Shown: positions 17,310-26,815 of the stretch, in pieces
Layout: each line of letters begins with the position of its first letter
How positions within the stretch are numbered: the first letter of the stretch is position 1
Origin: Thiocapsa sp.
GTDB taxonomy: Bacteria > Pseudomonadota > Gammaproteobacteria > Chromatiales > Chromatiaceae
Direction: 5' to 3'
Length of the DNA: 64,000 bases
Assembly: GCF_018399035.1 (NCBI RefSeq)
Contig: NZ_CP073760.1
Location: 5,270,501-5,334,500 of the forward strand
Made by a program: the position numbers and the translations under genes
Notes under the pieces: generated by a model
The model's input: only the letters and a program-made list of their open reading frames with translations
What the model was told of the DNA's origin: nothing
The model's database searches: none

Positions 17310-19433
17310 GTGACCGACAACACCTCGGGGTCCTCCGCGAATCCATCGCTTCCGACCCCTTCGCTCGACAGCATCCCCGTGGAGCGGCTCAAACGGGTCG
17401 GTCCGCGCGTGTCCGAGCGTCTCGGCAAGCTCGGGGTGCGCACGGTCCAGGATCTCCTCTTCCATCTGCCGCACCGTTATCAAGACCGCACGCGCTTGGT
17501 CCGGATCAACGGGCTGCGACCGGGCGACGAGGCCCTGATCGAGGGCGAGATCCAGGAGGTCGACCTCTCGGGCGGGCGCCGCCGCTCCTTGAAGGTCTGG
17601 GTGTCGGACGGCACGTTCGGCGGGCTCCTGTTGCGCTTTTTCCATTACTCTCGGCAGCAGATCGACGCGCTCAAGCCCGGCGTTCGGCTGCGCTGTTACG
17701 GCGAGGTTCGCCAAGGGCCGAGTGCCCTGGAGATGGTCCACCCGGAGTATCGCATCCAGTCTGAAGCTCCGGGCGCGCTCGACGCGCGCTTGACCCCGCT
17801 CTATCCCTCGACCGAGGGCCTGCAGCAATCCTCCTGGCGCGGTCTGACCGACCAGGCGTTGGCGCTCTTGGCCGAACAGGCCCCGTGCGAGTGCCTGCCG
17901 GATGAGGTCCTGCTCCCCTTGGGTCTGCCGAGCCTGGTCGAGGCGCTCGTCTATCTGCACCGTCCGCCGGTGGATGCCGACCCCGATGATCTGATCGAGC
18001 GCCGTCATCCGGCCTTTCACCGCTTGGCCTTCGAGGAGCTGGTCGCGCATCAGGTCAGTCTGCGACGGCTGCGTGCCGCCCAGCGGGCGATCGCGGCGCC
18101 CGTGCTTGCGGGCGACGGCACCTTGCGCCGGCAGTTGCTCGACGCCCTGCCGTTTCGGATGACCGCGGCACAGGAGCGCGTCGTCGCCGAGATCGCCGCC
18201 GATCTGCAGGGCGATCGCCCGATGCAGCGCCTGCTCCAAGGCGACGTGGGCGCCGGCAAGACCCTGGTCGCCGCACTGGCCGCCCTTCAAGCGATCGAGT
18301 CCGGCGCCCAGGTCGCCTTGATGGCGCCGACCGAGCTCTTGTCCGAGCAGCATCGACGTGGCTTCGCGGCTTGGCTCGCCCCGCTCGACATCGCGCCCGT
18401 CTGGCTGGTGGGACGACACAAGGGCCGCGAGCGTGCCGGGTTGCTCGAGGCCATCGCGAGCGGCCGTGCCCGCATGGTGATGGGCACCCACGCGCTCTTT
18501 CAGGAGGACGTGGTCTTCTCCGATCTCGGGCTCGTCATTATCGACGAGCAGCATCGATTCGGCGTGCACCAGCGCATGCGTCTGCGTGCGAAGGGCGGCG
18601 GGACCGGCGGTGCACCGCATCAGTTGATCATGACCGCCACACCCATCCCGCGCTCGCTCGCCATGACCGTCTATGCGGATCTGGATCTATCGGTCATCGA
18701 CGAGCTGCCCCCCGGGCGGACACCGATCGTCACGGTCGCGGTCCCGGACACCCGTCGCGAGGAGGTGATCACGCGCGTCGAGCAAGCCTGTGCGCAGGGG
18801 CGACAGGCCTATTGGGTCTGCACCCTGATCGAGGAGTCGGAGGCGTTGGAGTGCCAGGCCGCCGAAGAGACCGCGCGCCAGCTGGCCGAGAGCCTTCCCG
18901 GTATCCGTATCGGTCTGGTGCACGGGCGCATCAAGGGGCCCGAGCGCGAAACGGTGATGGCCGCCTTCGCCTCTAGCGATTTAGACCTATTGGTCGCAAC
19001 CACGGTGGTGGAGGTCGGCGTCGATGTCCCGAACGCCAGTCTCATGATCATCGAGAACCCCGAGCGGCTCGGTCTTGCTCAGCTCCATCAACTGCGTGGA
19101 CGGGTGGGGCGTGGGTCCGTCCAGAGCCACTGCGTGCTGCTTTTCCATCCGCCCCTGTCGATCGCAGCGCGCGAGCGTCTGGGCATCATCCGCGCCGCCG
19201 AAAGCGGCTTCGAGATCGCCGAGCGCGATCTGGCCATGCGCGGAGCGGGGGAGGTTTTGGGTACCCGCCAGACCGGCGCCGTGCAATTTCGCGTCGCCGA
19301 CCCCCTGCGCGACCAACATCTGGTGGCCGCTGCCCAGCAGGCCGCCGACCTGATCCTGGCACGCTATCCCGATCGGGTCGAACCCCTGATCCAACGCTGG
19401 CTCGGATCCCGCGAGTTGTACGGAAGCGTGTGA
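17310..19433 (+). CDS. recG: ATP-dependent DNA helicase RecG
   Basis: Branch-migrating helicase that remodels stalled replication forks and recombination intermediates. The 707-residue product has the wedge/OB domain (about residues 20-170). Helicase motifs follow: Walker A GDVGAGKT, DEQH box IIDEQHRFG, TATPIPRSLAMT, then the C-terminal helicase lobe with QLRGRVGRG and the RecG tail GTRQTGAVQFRVADPL. The start is GTG at 17310. It is monocistronic here. Confidence 0.98.
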   Translation: MTDNTSGSSANPSLPTPSLDSIPVERLKRVGPRVSERLGKLGVRTVQDLLFHLPHRYQDRTRLVRINGLRPGDEALIEGEIQEVDLSGGRRRSLKVWVSDGTFGGLLLRFFHYSRQQIDALKPGVRLRCYGEVRQGPSALEMVHPEYRIQSEAPGALDARLTPLYPSTEGLQQSSWRGLTDQALALLAEQAPCECLPDEVLLPLGLPSLVEALVYLHRPPVDADPDDLIERRHPAFHRLAFEELVAHQVSLRRLRAAQRAIAAPVLAGDGTLRRQLLDALPFRMTAAQERVVAEIAADLQGDRPMQRLLQGDVGAGKTLVAALAALQAIESGAQVALMAPTELLSEQHRRGFAAWLAPLDIAPVWLVGRHKGRERAGLLEAIASGRARMVMGTHALFQEDVVFSDLGLVIIDEQHRFGVHQRMRLRAKGGGTGGAPHQLIMTATPIPRSLAMTVYADLDLSVIDELPPGRTPIVTVAVPDTRREEVITRVEQACAQGRQAYWVCTLIEESEALECQAAEETARQLAESLPGIRIGLVHGRIKGPERETVMAAFASSDLDLLVATTVVEVGVDVPNASLMIIENPERLGLAQLHQLRGRVGRGSVQSHCVLLFHPPLSIAARERLGIIRAAESGFEIAERDLAMRGAGEVLGTRQTGAVQFRVADPLRDQHLVAAAQQAADLILARYPDRVEPLIQRWLGSRELYGSV

Positions 19434-19476
19434 TCCCCCGCCTGCCTCTTGGGGTGATTCCAGAACAGCCGAAACA

Positions 19477-19520
19477 CGTAGGATGGGTAGAGCGCAGCGA
19501 AACCCGATCCTCCAAACCGC
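19477..19520. repeat. Repeat family B, half copy
   Basis: CGTAGGATGGGTAGAGCGCA followed by GCGAAACCCGATCC, 40 bases after recG. Confidence 0.65.
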
Positions 19521-19658
19521 GCCGTCGCCCTGGAAGGGGCCGCGCATCTGCTCTCGTCTCAGTTGTGCGGGCGTATGGAGGAGGGGCCTCTGGGGCCGAT
19601 CTGCGGGCGGTTTCTGAAGCGGACCTAGCGGTCGGGGCAGCCAGCGCGGTTGGCGGGG

Positions 19659-19680
19659 TGGGCGACTCAAGTCGCCCCTA
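19659..19680. repeat. Repeat family C palindrome
   Basis: GGGCGACTCAAGTCGCCCCT, a short perfect palindrome. It is one of many in the window. Confidence 0.75.
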
Positions 19681-19719
19681 CACCCCTCCGCCATCGGCGA
19701 TTCCCGGGCGGACGAAACG

Positions 19720-19792
19720 CGTAGGTTGTGCTGACGATAGGAAGCACAACTTGCGGCGACGGTTGATTGTGCCTCGCACGGCTCGGCACAAC
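19720..19792. repeat. Repeat family E, copy 2 (inverted relative to copy 1)
   Basis: Starts CGTAGGTTGTGCTGACG and ends GGCTCGGCACAAC. It is homologous to the element after topA in the opposite orientation, and lies just past the stop of the serine hydrolase gene. Confidence 0.65.
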
Positions 19793-19815
19793 CGACCTCG
19801 TCGCCCCCGACGTCG

Positions 19816-20775
19816 TCAGACCAGCCGGTAATGGTTCTTCATGTCCTGGTAGATCAAGTTCGATACGCGCCGGATGACGTCTCCCCGACTGCGGATCCAA
19901 GCGCCGTAATTTTCGGCGCGGCTCGGTCGCTCGATGATCCCGACGACCGTGTAGGCGTGATTGCGCCCGCGCTGATCCGGGATCTCGATCACGCCCATGT
20001 CCCCGCAGAGCATCGCGGTCGAGCCGGTCTTGTTGTAGACCTTCGCCGCCGTCGGTAAACCGGCCAATCCCTTGGACAAACGGTCACCGCCCGGCAAGGC
20101 CATCATGCGCAGCAGCTCTTTGCTGTTGGGCATACGGCCTTCCCAGACCGAGATCAAGAAGCGGCTGTAGTCATGTGCCGATGCCTGATTGCGGTAGGTC
20201 TGGCCGGTCGTCGGGATCTTCTCGACGATGCGGGTCTCTTGAAAGATGGCGGGTGCGCGCTGCTTCAGGACCAGCTCGACATCCGGCGGGCCGCGGCGAG
20301 ACTGGTGCTCGCTGACCAGATCCATGATCTTGTTGGTATCCGGGTTGCTGCTGCGCTGGAGCATCCGCTCCATGGTTGTGCGCACCTCGTCGGTGTAACG
20401 GACCTGGCTGCGTTTGCCGTCCATCTGGAAGAAATAGGCCTGCGCGACGAGCGGCTTGATCATGCTCGCGGCTTGTCGCGGCACGCCCTCGTTGATGGAG
20501 ACGACCTTCTTGCGGGCGGTGAAATCGTATACCGACCAAGAGGTCTTCTCGTTGGGCTGAAGCAGCCCCTGGCGGCGCATGCTTGTCACCATCTCCACGA
20601 CCTGGCGCTGCAGGGATGTTCGGTTCGAGGCCGCCTCGGCAAGGCCGGGCAACCCTCCGGCGAAGAGTCCCGCAGAGGTCGCGGCAAGCGCCGCAAGAAA
20701 GTTGCGTCGATCGGGACGAAGCGGGTGCTCGTCTTTGGCGATCGGCTGTTCGTCGACGTGATTGCGCTCGTACAT
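19816..20775 (-). CDS. Tat-exported class A beta-lactamase-like serine hydrolase
   Basis: A 319-residue secreted serine hydrolase of the beta-lactamase/penicillin-binding fold. The N-terminus has a twin-arginine signal (RRNFLAALAATSAGLFAGG). The nucleophile motif SxxK is in AASMIKPLVAQ and the KTG motif in VYNKTGSTAMLCGD. It could be a peptidoglycan-active hydrolase or esterase; true beta-lactamase activity is not implied, since no clear Glu166-type omega loop was identified. ATG at 20775 (GGGGAG six bases upstream) or the adjacent ATG at 20778 starts it. Confidence 0.82.
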   Translation of the reverse strand: MYERNHVDEQPIAKDEHPLRPDRRNFLAALAATSAGLFAGGLPGLAEAASNRTSLQRQVVEMVTSMRRQGLLQPNEKTSWSVYDFTARKKVVSINEGVPRQAASMIKPLVAQAYFFQMDGKRSQVRYTDEVRTTMERMLQRSSNPDTNKIMDLVSEHQSRRGPPDVELVLKQRAPAIFQETRIVEKIPTTGQTYRNQASAHDYSRFLISVWEGRMPNSKELLRMMALPGGDRLSKGLAGLPTAAKVYNKTGSTAMLCGDMGVIEIPDQRGRNHAYTVVGIIERPSRAENYGAWIRSRGDVIRRVSNLIYQDMKNHYRLV

Positions 20776-20778
20776 CAT

Positions 20779-21112
20779 CGGCTCCCCCCGTGATCCGGAT
20801 TCGGCTTGCGGCCGCCTGCCGGTCCGGGTGAGCAGTGATTCGGAGCATCCCCGGCCGGCGTCGCGACGCGTCCGGAACACGCTTCAGCCTCGGACGTCCC
20901 CAAGCGAAAGGCGGCAGCAGTTCGAGGGCAAGGATAGGCGGGTCCTCCCCGATTGGCAAGAAAACGCCGACGAAAAGACTCGATATGTCAGACGGATTGC
21001 GCCCGTTATTGATGAGAATTCGGACCGACTCCGGCGGCCTCTTGCGCGATGTCGGCCGAGTGACCGACATCGCAACGGCAGCGCGCGAGCGCACACCGCG
21101 ACACGAAACCCC
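20779..21112. other. Gap without a recognised gene
   Basis: This 334-base gap between two minus-strand genes shows no repeat of the families seen elsewhere and no credible gene. It probably holds the promoter of the serine hydrolase gene. Confidence 0.5.
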
Positions 21113-21472
21113 CTACTGGACGCTTCCGAACGACTTGTCCACCGCGCCCGACGGGGCCTGGAGCCCGGCGAAGCGGCAGCCTTGCGCGACCGGGCCGCCC
21201 GGAAAGATGCCGTAGAGGTACTTGAGGCCACCGCGGCCATGGAACGCCTCTTCCAGCGCGTCGTGAAGATCACGCACATTGGGTCTCTCGTGACGCGCGA
21301 AATAGTCCTGCAACGCCTTGATCATGTCCCAGTGATCGTCGCTCAGCGTCACCGCGTCGGCCTGCGCGGCAACGACCGCCTGCTCGCGCGTCCAGTCGTC
21401 CGGGGCGTCCGGAAACTCGGCGTCGCGCACGACGGAGCCCGGATTCATGATCTCACCCATGCTTTGTGCCAC
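21113..21472 (-). CDS. DsrC/TusE-family protein lacking the C-terminal cysteine
   Basis: A 119-residue protein of the DsrC/TusE family. It has the family body (LSDDHWDMIKALQDYFARHE) and the C-terminal region with one Cys in AQGCRFAGL, which aligns with the inner Cys of DsrC. The position of the reactive penultimate Cys (PTGCV in DsrC) reads PSGAV, and an extra tail DKSFGSVQ follows. It therefore cannot form the DsrC intramolecular disulfide or act as a TusE sulfur acceptor in the usual way. A role as a regulator or a divergent sulfur carrier is possible. GTG 21472 has AGGAGGT seven bases upstream, a strong site. Confidence 0.85.
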   Translation of the reverse strand: MAQSMGEIMNPGSVVRDAEFPDAPDDWTREQAVVAAQADAVTLSDDHWDMIKALQDYFARHERPNVRDLHDALEEAFHGRGGLKYLYGIFPGGPVAQGCRFAGLQAPSGAVDKSFGSVQ

Positions 21473-21761
21473 GATCGTTACCTCCTGCGAATTGAATGAT
21501 CGGTCGTCGTTGCAGCGCTGCAGCCATCGGCAGCACCGTGCCCGATGCTGCGACCCGGGCGGCCGAGAAGCCGATCCGATGTCGCGCTCGGTAGAGCGTG
21601 AGTGTCGAACCTGAGGGAGGTTCCGTCAACCGGTTCGCCGGGGTGCCGAGACGCGCAGGCAGGCGATTCGTCGATTCTCGATGTGCAAGGCTGGTGAGCC
21701 GACCCACGAGGGCGCTACCCTACGCACTCCCGAACACACAGCATCCAAGACGGAGATCGGC

Positions 21762-22742
21762 GTGAGCGAGCAGGACAAGGTCGGGTCGAGGGTTTATGTC
21801 GCCGGACATCGCGGCATGGTGGGTGCCGCCATCGTGCGCCGGTTGGAGGCCGCGGGTGTCTCGGACATCCTCGCGCGCACCCATCGCGAGCTGGATCTCA
21901 CGGATACCGGGGCGGTCGATGCCTTCTTTGCCGAAACGCAGCCGTCTCGGGTCTATCTGGCGGCGGCCAAGGTCGGCGGCATCCAGGCCAACAACAGCTT
22001 CCCGGCCGAGTTCATCCATCAAAACCTGATGATCGAGGCCAACATCATCCATGCCGCCTGGCGCAACGCTGTGGAGCGCCTGCTCTTTCTCGGCAGCTCC
22101 TGCATCTATCCGCGCCTCGCCCCGCAGCCGATCACCGAAGAGGCCCTCTTGACCGGACCGCTCGAGTCCACCAACGAGCCCTATGCCGTCGCCAAGATCG
22201 CCGGGATCAAGCTCTGCGAGTCCTACAACCGTCAGTACGGGACGGATTTCCGCAGTCTGATGCCGACCAATCTCTACGGACCCGGCGACAACTTCGATCT
22301 GGAGAACAGCCACGTCATCCCGGCGCTGATGCGCAAGTTCCACGAGGCCAAGACCCAAGGTGCGTCCGCGGTGACCGTCTGGGGAACCGGCACGCCGCGT
22401 CGTGAATTCCTGCATGTCGACGACCTCGCCGACGCCTGCGTGCACATCATGGGGCTCGCGCCCGAGACCTACCGGGCACATACCCGGCCCATGTGCTCCC
22501 ACGTCAACGCCGGTGTCGGCGAAGACGTCAGCATCCGCGAGCTCGCGCAGACCATCGGCGAGGTCGTCGGCTTCCAAGGCGAGATCCGCTTCGACACCGA
22601 CAAACCCGACGGCACCCCGCGCAAGCTCCTCGACGTCAGCCGTCTCGCCGCACTCGGCTGGACCGCGCGCACACGCCTGCCCGACGGCTTGGCGCAGACC
22701 TACGCCTGGTTCCTCGACCACCGGGACGCACTCAGGACATGA
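21762..22742 (+). CDS. fcl: GDP-L-fucose synthase
   Basis: Epimerase/reductase making GDP-L-fucose from GDP-4-keto-6-deoxymannose, the product of Gmd encoded just downstream. The 326-residue short-chain dehydrogenase has the NADP site GHRGMVGAAIVRRL. The catalytic Ser/Tyr/Lys set is in LGSSCIYP and YAVAKIAG, with NLYGPGDNFD and HVDDLADA further on. GTG 21762 has GGAG six bases upstream. It supplies sugar for surface polysaccharide. Confidence 0.96.
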   Translation: MSEQDKVGSRVYVAGHRGMVGAAIVRRLEAAGVSDILARTHRELDLTDTGAVDAFFAETQPSRVYLAAAKVGGIQANNSFPAEFIHQNLMIEANIIHAAWRNAVERLLFLGSSCIYPRLAPQPITEEALLTGPLESTNEPYAVAKIAGIKLCESYNRQYGTDFRSLMPTNLYGPGDNFDLENSHVIPALMRKFHEAKTQGASAVTVWGTGTPRREFLHVDDLADACVHIMGLAPETYRAHTRPMCSHVNAGVGEDVSIRELAQTIGEVVGFQGEIRFDTDKPDGTPRKLLDVSRLAALGWTARTRLPDGLAQTYAWFLDHRDALRT

Positions 22743-22879
22743 GGCATCGGGGGCGGACGCGATGGCCTCCGTCGTCTTGAAACCGCGGGCCGTCAGGGCG
22801 GGGGAGGAGGTCGACTGCACGTCGACGATCCCGGGCAACGGCAACACAACACATTGCATAGCGACATCGGGGTAAGGAC

Positions 22880-23971
<1,092 letters not shown>

Positions 23972-24445
23972 CCCCGCCCCTTCAACAGATCGTCTCTCGG
24001 CATCGATGTGGTGGCGCCTCCCGCCGTCACACTCCCTGTGGTTTGGATGTGGGGGCGACTAAAGTCGCCCCACACGGCCCCTACACGGCCCATCCCCGGT
24101 CAGCTCCCGGCACCCGCATCGTCCCGGAAGGAAATGGGCGTTGCGGCTTACGGGCGGGGTTCAGCGTGCGCTATCGCGATGCCCAAGGACGTAGGGTCGA
24201 CCGCACGGGCACCATGGCCATTCTGTTCGACGTCCGTGGGGCGGACGCTCGGATTCTACGGATCTCGTATCGACGTGCCGGAGGCGGCCCTCACGGATCC
24301 GCTTGAACGCAGGTGGCGCATGACAAGGACGTTCTCATTGGTTCGATCATTGCGCATTCGCAAGAGAGTTTCACGACTTGTGATTTTGCCCTGAAGCGGG
24401 TAAAACGTTGCGCAATAATCTCGAAACCGGACATCGGTTGCCTCC
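23972..24445. other. Gap with a family C palindrome, no gene seen
   Basis: The stretch after gmd contains one family C palindrome (GGGGCGACTAAAGTCGCCCC, 24051-24072). No coding sequence with family resemblance was found. The last 150 bases are lower in GC and could hold the promoter for the downstream glycosyltransferase. Confidence 0.5.
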
Positions 24446-24586
24446 ATGGCGAGATCAAAACATAAGGTTTCGAGGATCATTATGGACGATTTGTGGAATC
24501 CGGTTGACCTGGATGGAGAGGAGATGGATATGATCAAACACGATCTGATGGCTCTCCTCGGGTTCACGTCGGCGCACATCCGGTGA
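24446..24586 (+). CDS. Small ORF (46 aa) ending on the start codon of the WecA-type gene
   Basis: ATG 24446 opens a 46-codon frame. An internal ATG at 24482 preceded by GAGGATC gives 34 residues (MDDLWNPVDLDGEEMDM...). The TGA stop overlaps the ATG of the downstream transferase gene (TGATG), the arrangement expected for translational coupling. The peptide is acidic and contains no recognised domain. It could be a real small protein, a leader peptide or chance; codon statistics are too short to judge. Confidence 0.35.
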   Translation: MARSKHKVSRIIMDDLWNPVDLDGEEMDMIKHDLMALLGFTSAHIR

Positions 24587-25650
24587 TGACGATTTTGGAC
24601 ATGGGTGTCGCGTTTCTCATCAGCAGCGTCGTTCTGGCTGTGCTCTATCCCGTAGCACCCATGATCGGTCTGATGGATCACCCTGGCGAACGGCGCAAGG
24701 TCCATCGCCATTCCGTTCCGCCGATCGGCGGGATCGCGATCTTTTCGGGCCTCGCCGCGAGCACTCTGCTCAGTTTGCCGTTCACCGCGCCGCATCTTTA
24801 CGGCATGGCCGGTGCCGCCCTCCTGGTGTTGGTCGGTGTCCTTGACGACCGCTTCGGGCTCGGCCCGAGGGTGCGTCTCGTGGCGCAGGTTGTTGCAGCA
24901 CTGTTGCTGACCCTCGGGTGCGGGGTCACGCTCACCTCGCTCGGTAATTTGCTCGGCTTCGGAGCGATCGATCTCGGGTTGCTTTCCGTACCCTTCACCG
25001 TGTTTGCGATGGTCGGCGTCATCAACGCCGTCAACATGATCGACGGCATCGATGGCTTGGCCGGCGGCCTGATCCTGATCGCGCTCGGAGCGCTGCTGTT
25101 CCTCGCACCCCAGATCGGCCCGATCCAAATCCTGTTGCTCACCACGATCGCGGCGTTGATTCCTTATTTGGTGTGCAATCTGGAGCTTTTCGGTGTGACC
25201 GGACGCAAGATCTTCCTCGGCGACGCGGGAAGCCTCCTGCTGGGCTACATCCTGGTCTGGGCCCTGGTCGATGCCGCAGGGCCGGCCGGGAGTATCGACC
25301 CGGTGACGGCACTTTGGCTCGTCGCCATACCGCTGATGGACACGCTGCGCGTCATGGGTCGGCGGATCCTGCAAGGCGTCTCTCCCTTCAGCGCCGATGC
25401 CGGCCACCTCCACCACTTCCTGTCCCGCGTTTTCCAAAGTACACGTAAGGCACTGATCCTCATGCTGGCCGTCGCGATCTTGTTGACGGGAATCGGTGTC
25501 TTCGGTTTTCTGAATCAAATCGGCGAAGCGGTCATGTTCTACCTGGCCTTGGCGATCTTCGTTGCCTACCTGCTGGTTGCGCGCTACGTGCACAGTCTAT
25601 CCCGGGCATTGGAGCAACAGAGTCGACAGATCGTCGGTGAAGTAACCTGA
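24586..25650 (+). CDS. WecA/TagO-type undecaprenyl-phosphate glycosyl-1-phosphate transferase
   Basis: Integral membrane enzyme that starts lipid-linked polysaccharide synthesis by moving a sugar-1-phosphate (often GlcNAc-1-P) onto undecaprenyl phosphate. The 354-residue product has about ten membrane helices. The family's cytoplasmic motifs are present: GVLDDRFGLGPRVRL, NAVNMIDGIDGLAGG (Mg2+ and substrate Asp) and DAGHLHHFL. The real start is ATG 24586 or the GTG one codon earlier. It precedes an RfaH-type gene, suggesting that both served an exopolysaccharide or O-antigen locus. Confidence 0.92.
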   Translation: MTILDMGVAFLISSVVLAVLYPVAPMIGLMDHPGERRKVHRHSVPPIGGIAIFSGLAASTLLSLPFTAPHLYGMAGAALLVLVGVLDDRFGLGPRVRLVAQVVAALLLTLGCGVTLTSLGNLLGFGAIDLGLLSVPFTVFAMVGVINAVNMIDGIDGLAGGLILIALGALLFLAPQIGPIQILLLTTIAALIPYLVCNLELFGVTGRKIFLGDAGSLLLGYILVWALVDAAGPAGSIDPVTALWLVAIPLMDTLRVMGRRILQGVSPFSADAGHLHHFLSRVFQSTRKALILMLAVAILLTGIGVFGFLNQIGEAVMFYLALAIFVAYLLVARYVHSLSRALEQQSRQIVGEVT

Positions 25651-25665
25651 TCGAGGCGGTGCACG

Positions 25666-26181
25666 ATGAATTGCGAGACCGACGTGGAAGCCGCGCCCCA
25701 ATGGTATCTGGTGCAGGCCAAGCCGCGGCAGGCCGAGCGCGCCGAGGTGAATCTCGTCCTGCAGGGCTACAGCGTTTTCCACCCGCAAATCATGGTCGAG
25801 CGGATCCGTCGTGGGCGGCGCGTGGTCGTCGAGGAGTCGCTTTTCCCCAACTATCTGTTCATTCGTCTGCGTCGTTGGGTCGACAACTGGTATCCGTTGC
25901 GCTCCACCCGTGGTGTCGCACGCCTGGTGTCCTTCGGCCGCGAGCCCTTACCCGTCCAGGATGCCATGATCGCGGAGATTCGGCGTCGTCTCGACGCCCG
26001 TCCCGCTCAATCCGAGCTCTGTTCGGGACAGAAGGTCGAGATCATCGAAGGCCCTTTCCGCGGGCTTGAAGCCATCTTCAAAGTCCACCAAGGCGAGCGC
26101 CGAGCCCAACTCTTGATCGAGCTGCTGCATCGCCAAATTACCCTGACGATACCCATCGCAGACATCCGCCGCTCTGCCTGA
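25666..26181 (+). CDS. rfaH: RfaH/NusG-paralog transcription antiterminator
   Basis: A 171-residue NusG-family protein. The NGN domain spans about residues 10-110 (QWYLVQAKPRQAERAEVNL ... FPNYLFIRL) and is followed by a KOW domain (CSGQKVEIIEGPFRGLEAIF). The wording of the NGN start is closer to RfaH than to NusG; RfaH promotes transcription of long polysaccharide operons. It lies 15 bases after the WecA-type gene. No ops element was recognised in the window, and the genes that follow are not polysaccharide genes apart from a broken one. Confidence 0.87.
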   Translation: MNCETDVEAAPQWYLVQAKPRQAERAEVNLVLQGYSVFHPQIMVERIRRGRRVVVEESLFPNYLFIRLRRWVDNWYPLRSTRGVARLVSFGREPLPVQDAMIAEIRRRLDARPAQSELCSGQKVEIIEGPFRGLEAIFKVHQGERRAQLLIELLHRQITLTIPIADIRRSA

Positions 26182-26260
26182 CCACCGAACGTTCAAGGGG
26201 CGACTTCAGCCTCGCTTACCACGCCATGGAGCCATTTCCGTGAAAGGATCTGCCCAGGTG

Positions 26261-26283
26261 TAGGGGTGACTTGAGTCGCCCCT
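26261..26283. repeat. Repeat family C palindrome
   Basis: TAGGGGTGACTTGAGTCGCC followed by CC; it is immediately followed by a family A element. Confidence 0.65.
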
Positions 26284-26368
26284 TAAACCGCGTCCAGAGC
26301 GACATGCGTTATTTTCATGTTGTGTCGGGCTCAAGGATTTTTCCGACCTTTGTGGAGACGCGGTTTAG
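26283..26368. repeat. Palindrome family A, variant copy
   Basis: Begins TTAAACCGCGTCCAGAGCGA and ends GAGACGCGGTTTA. It pairs with the variant at 15006-15088 and touches the first codon of the broken methyltransferase. Confidence 0.75.
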
Positions 26369-26700
26369 GTGATTTCCGGAAACAAGGCGATTTTCGTGAA
26401 CCCCCGCCAGCTGGCCCACACCCGGATGCACGGCGTGGCCGCCACCCTGGAGCACGACGTTGCCCTCGCATGCGACCACGCGTCGCCACCGTCATCGACT
26501 TCGGCGCCAACACAGGACAGTTCGCCGTCGATGCCCGCACCGGTGGCCCGCGGCCCGGTTGATCGGCTTCGAGCCGCTTCCCGGACCCCGCGCCAATCTC
26601 CTCAGCGTCAACCGCGGACAGGCCGAGATCTACGAACGCGCCTTGGGTGCGTGCCTGACCGCAACGACATTGTCTGGCTCGATTTCGAGCCTCCCAAGGG
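26369..26700 (+). pseudogene. Degenerate FkbM-family methyltransferase
   Basis: Three reading frames in succession carry pieces of one FkbM-type SAM methyltransferase. The first gives FVNPRQLAHTRMHGVAATLE, the next VATVIDFGANTGQFAVDA (the SAM-binding motif) and the third LIGFEPLPGPRANLLS with YERALGA. At least two frameshifts separate them, and the C-terminal half is not recognisable. Such enzymes decorate polysaccharides, consistent with a decayed end of the fcl-gmd-wecA-rfaH region. The end coordinate is approximate. Confidence 0.75.
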
Positions 26701-26815
26701 CAAGGAAATCTCCGGATCGCCTTGCCGGAGATCGTATCGGCCTTTTTGTCGCCTGCGCCGCGAAGGCAAAAGGGTTTTGACCGTCGTGCGGCTTACAGCG
26801 ACGAGAGGCTCGGGC

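Noticed and set aside
19816..20775. Calling the serine hydrolase a true class A beta-lactamase
   Set aside because: SxxK and KTG are present, but I could not place the Glu166 omega-loop motif, and the Tat-type leader alone is not evidence of beta-lactam hydrolysis.
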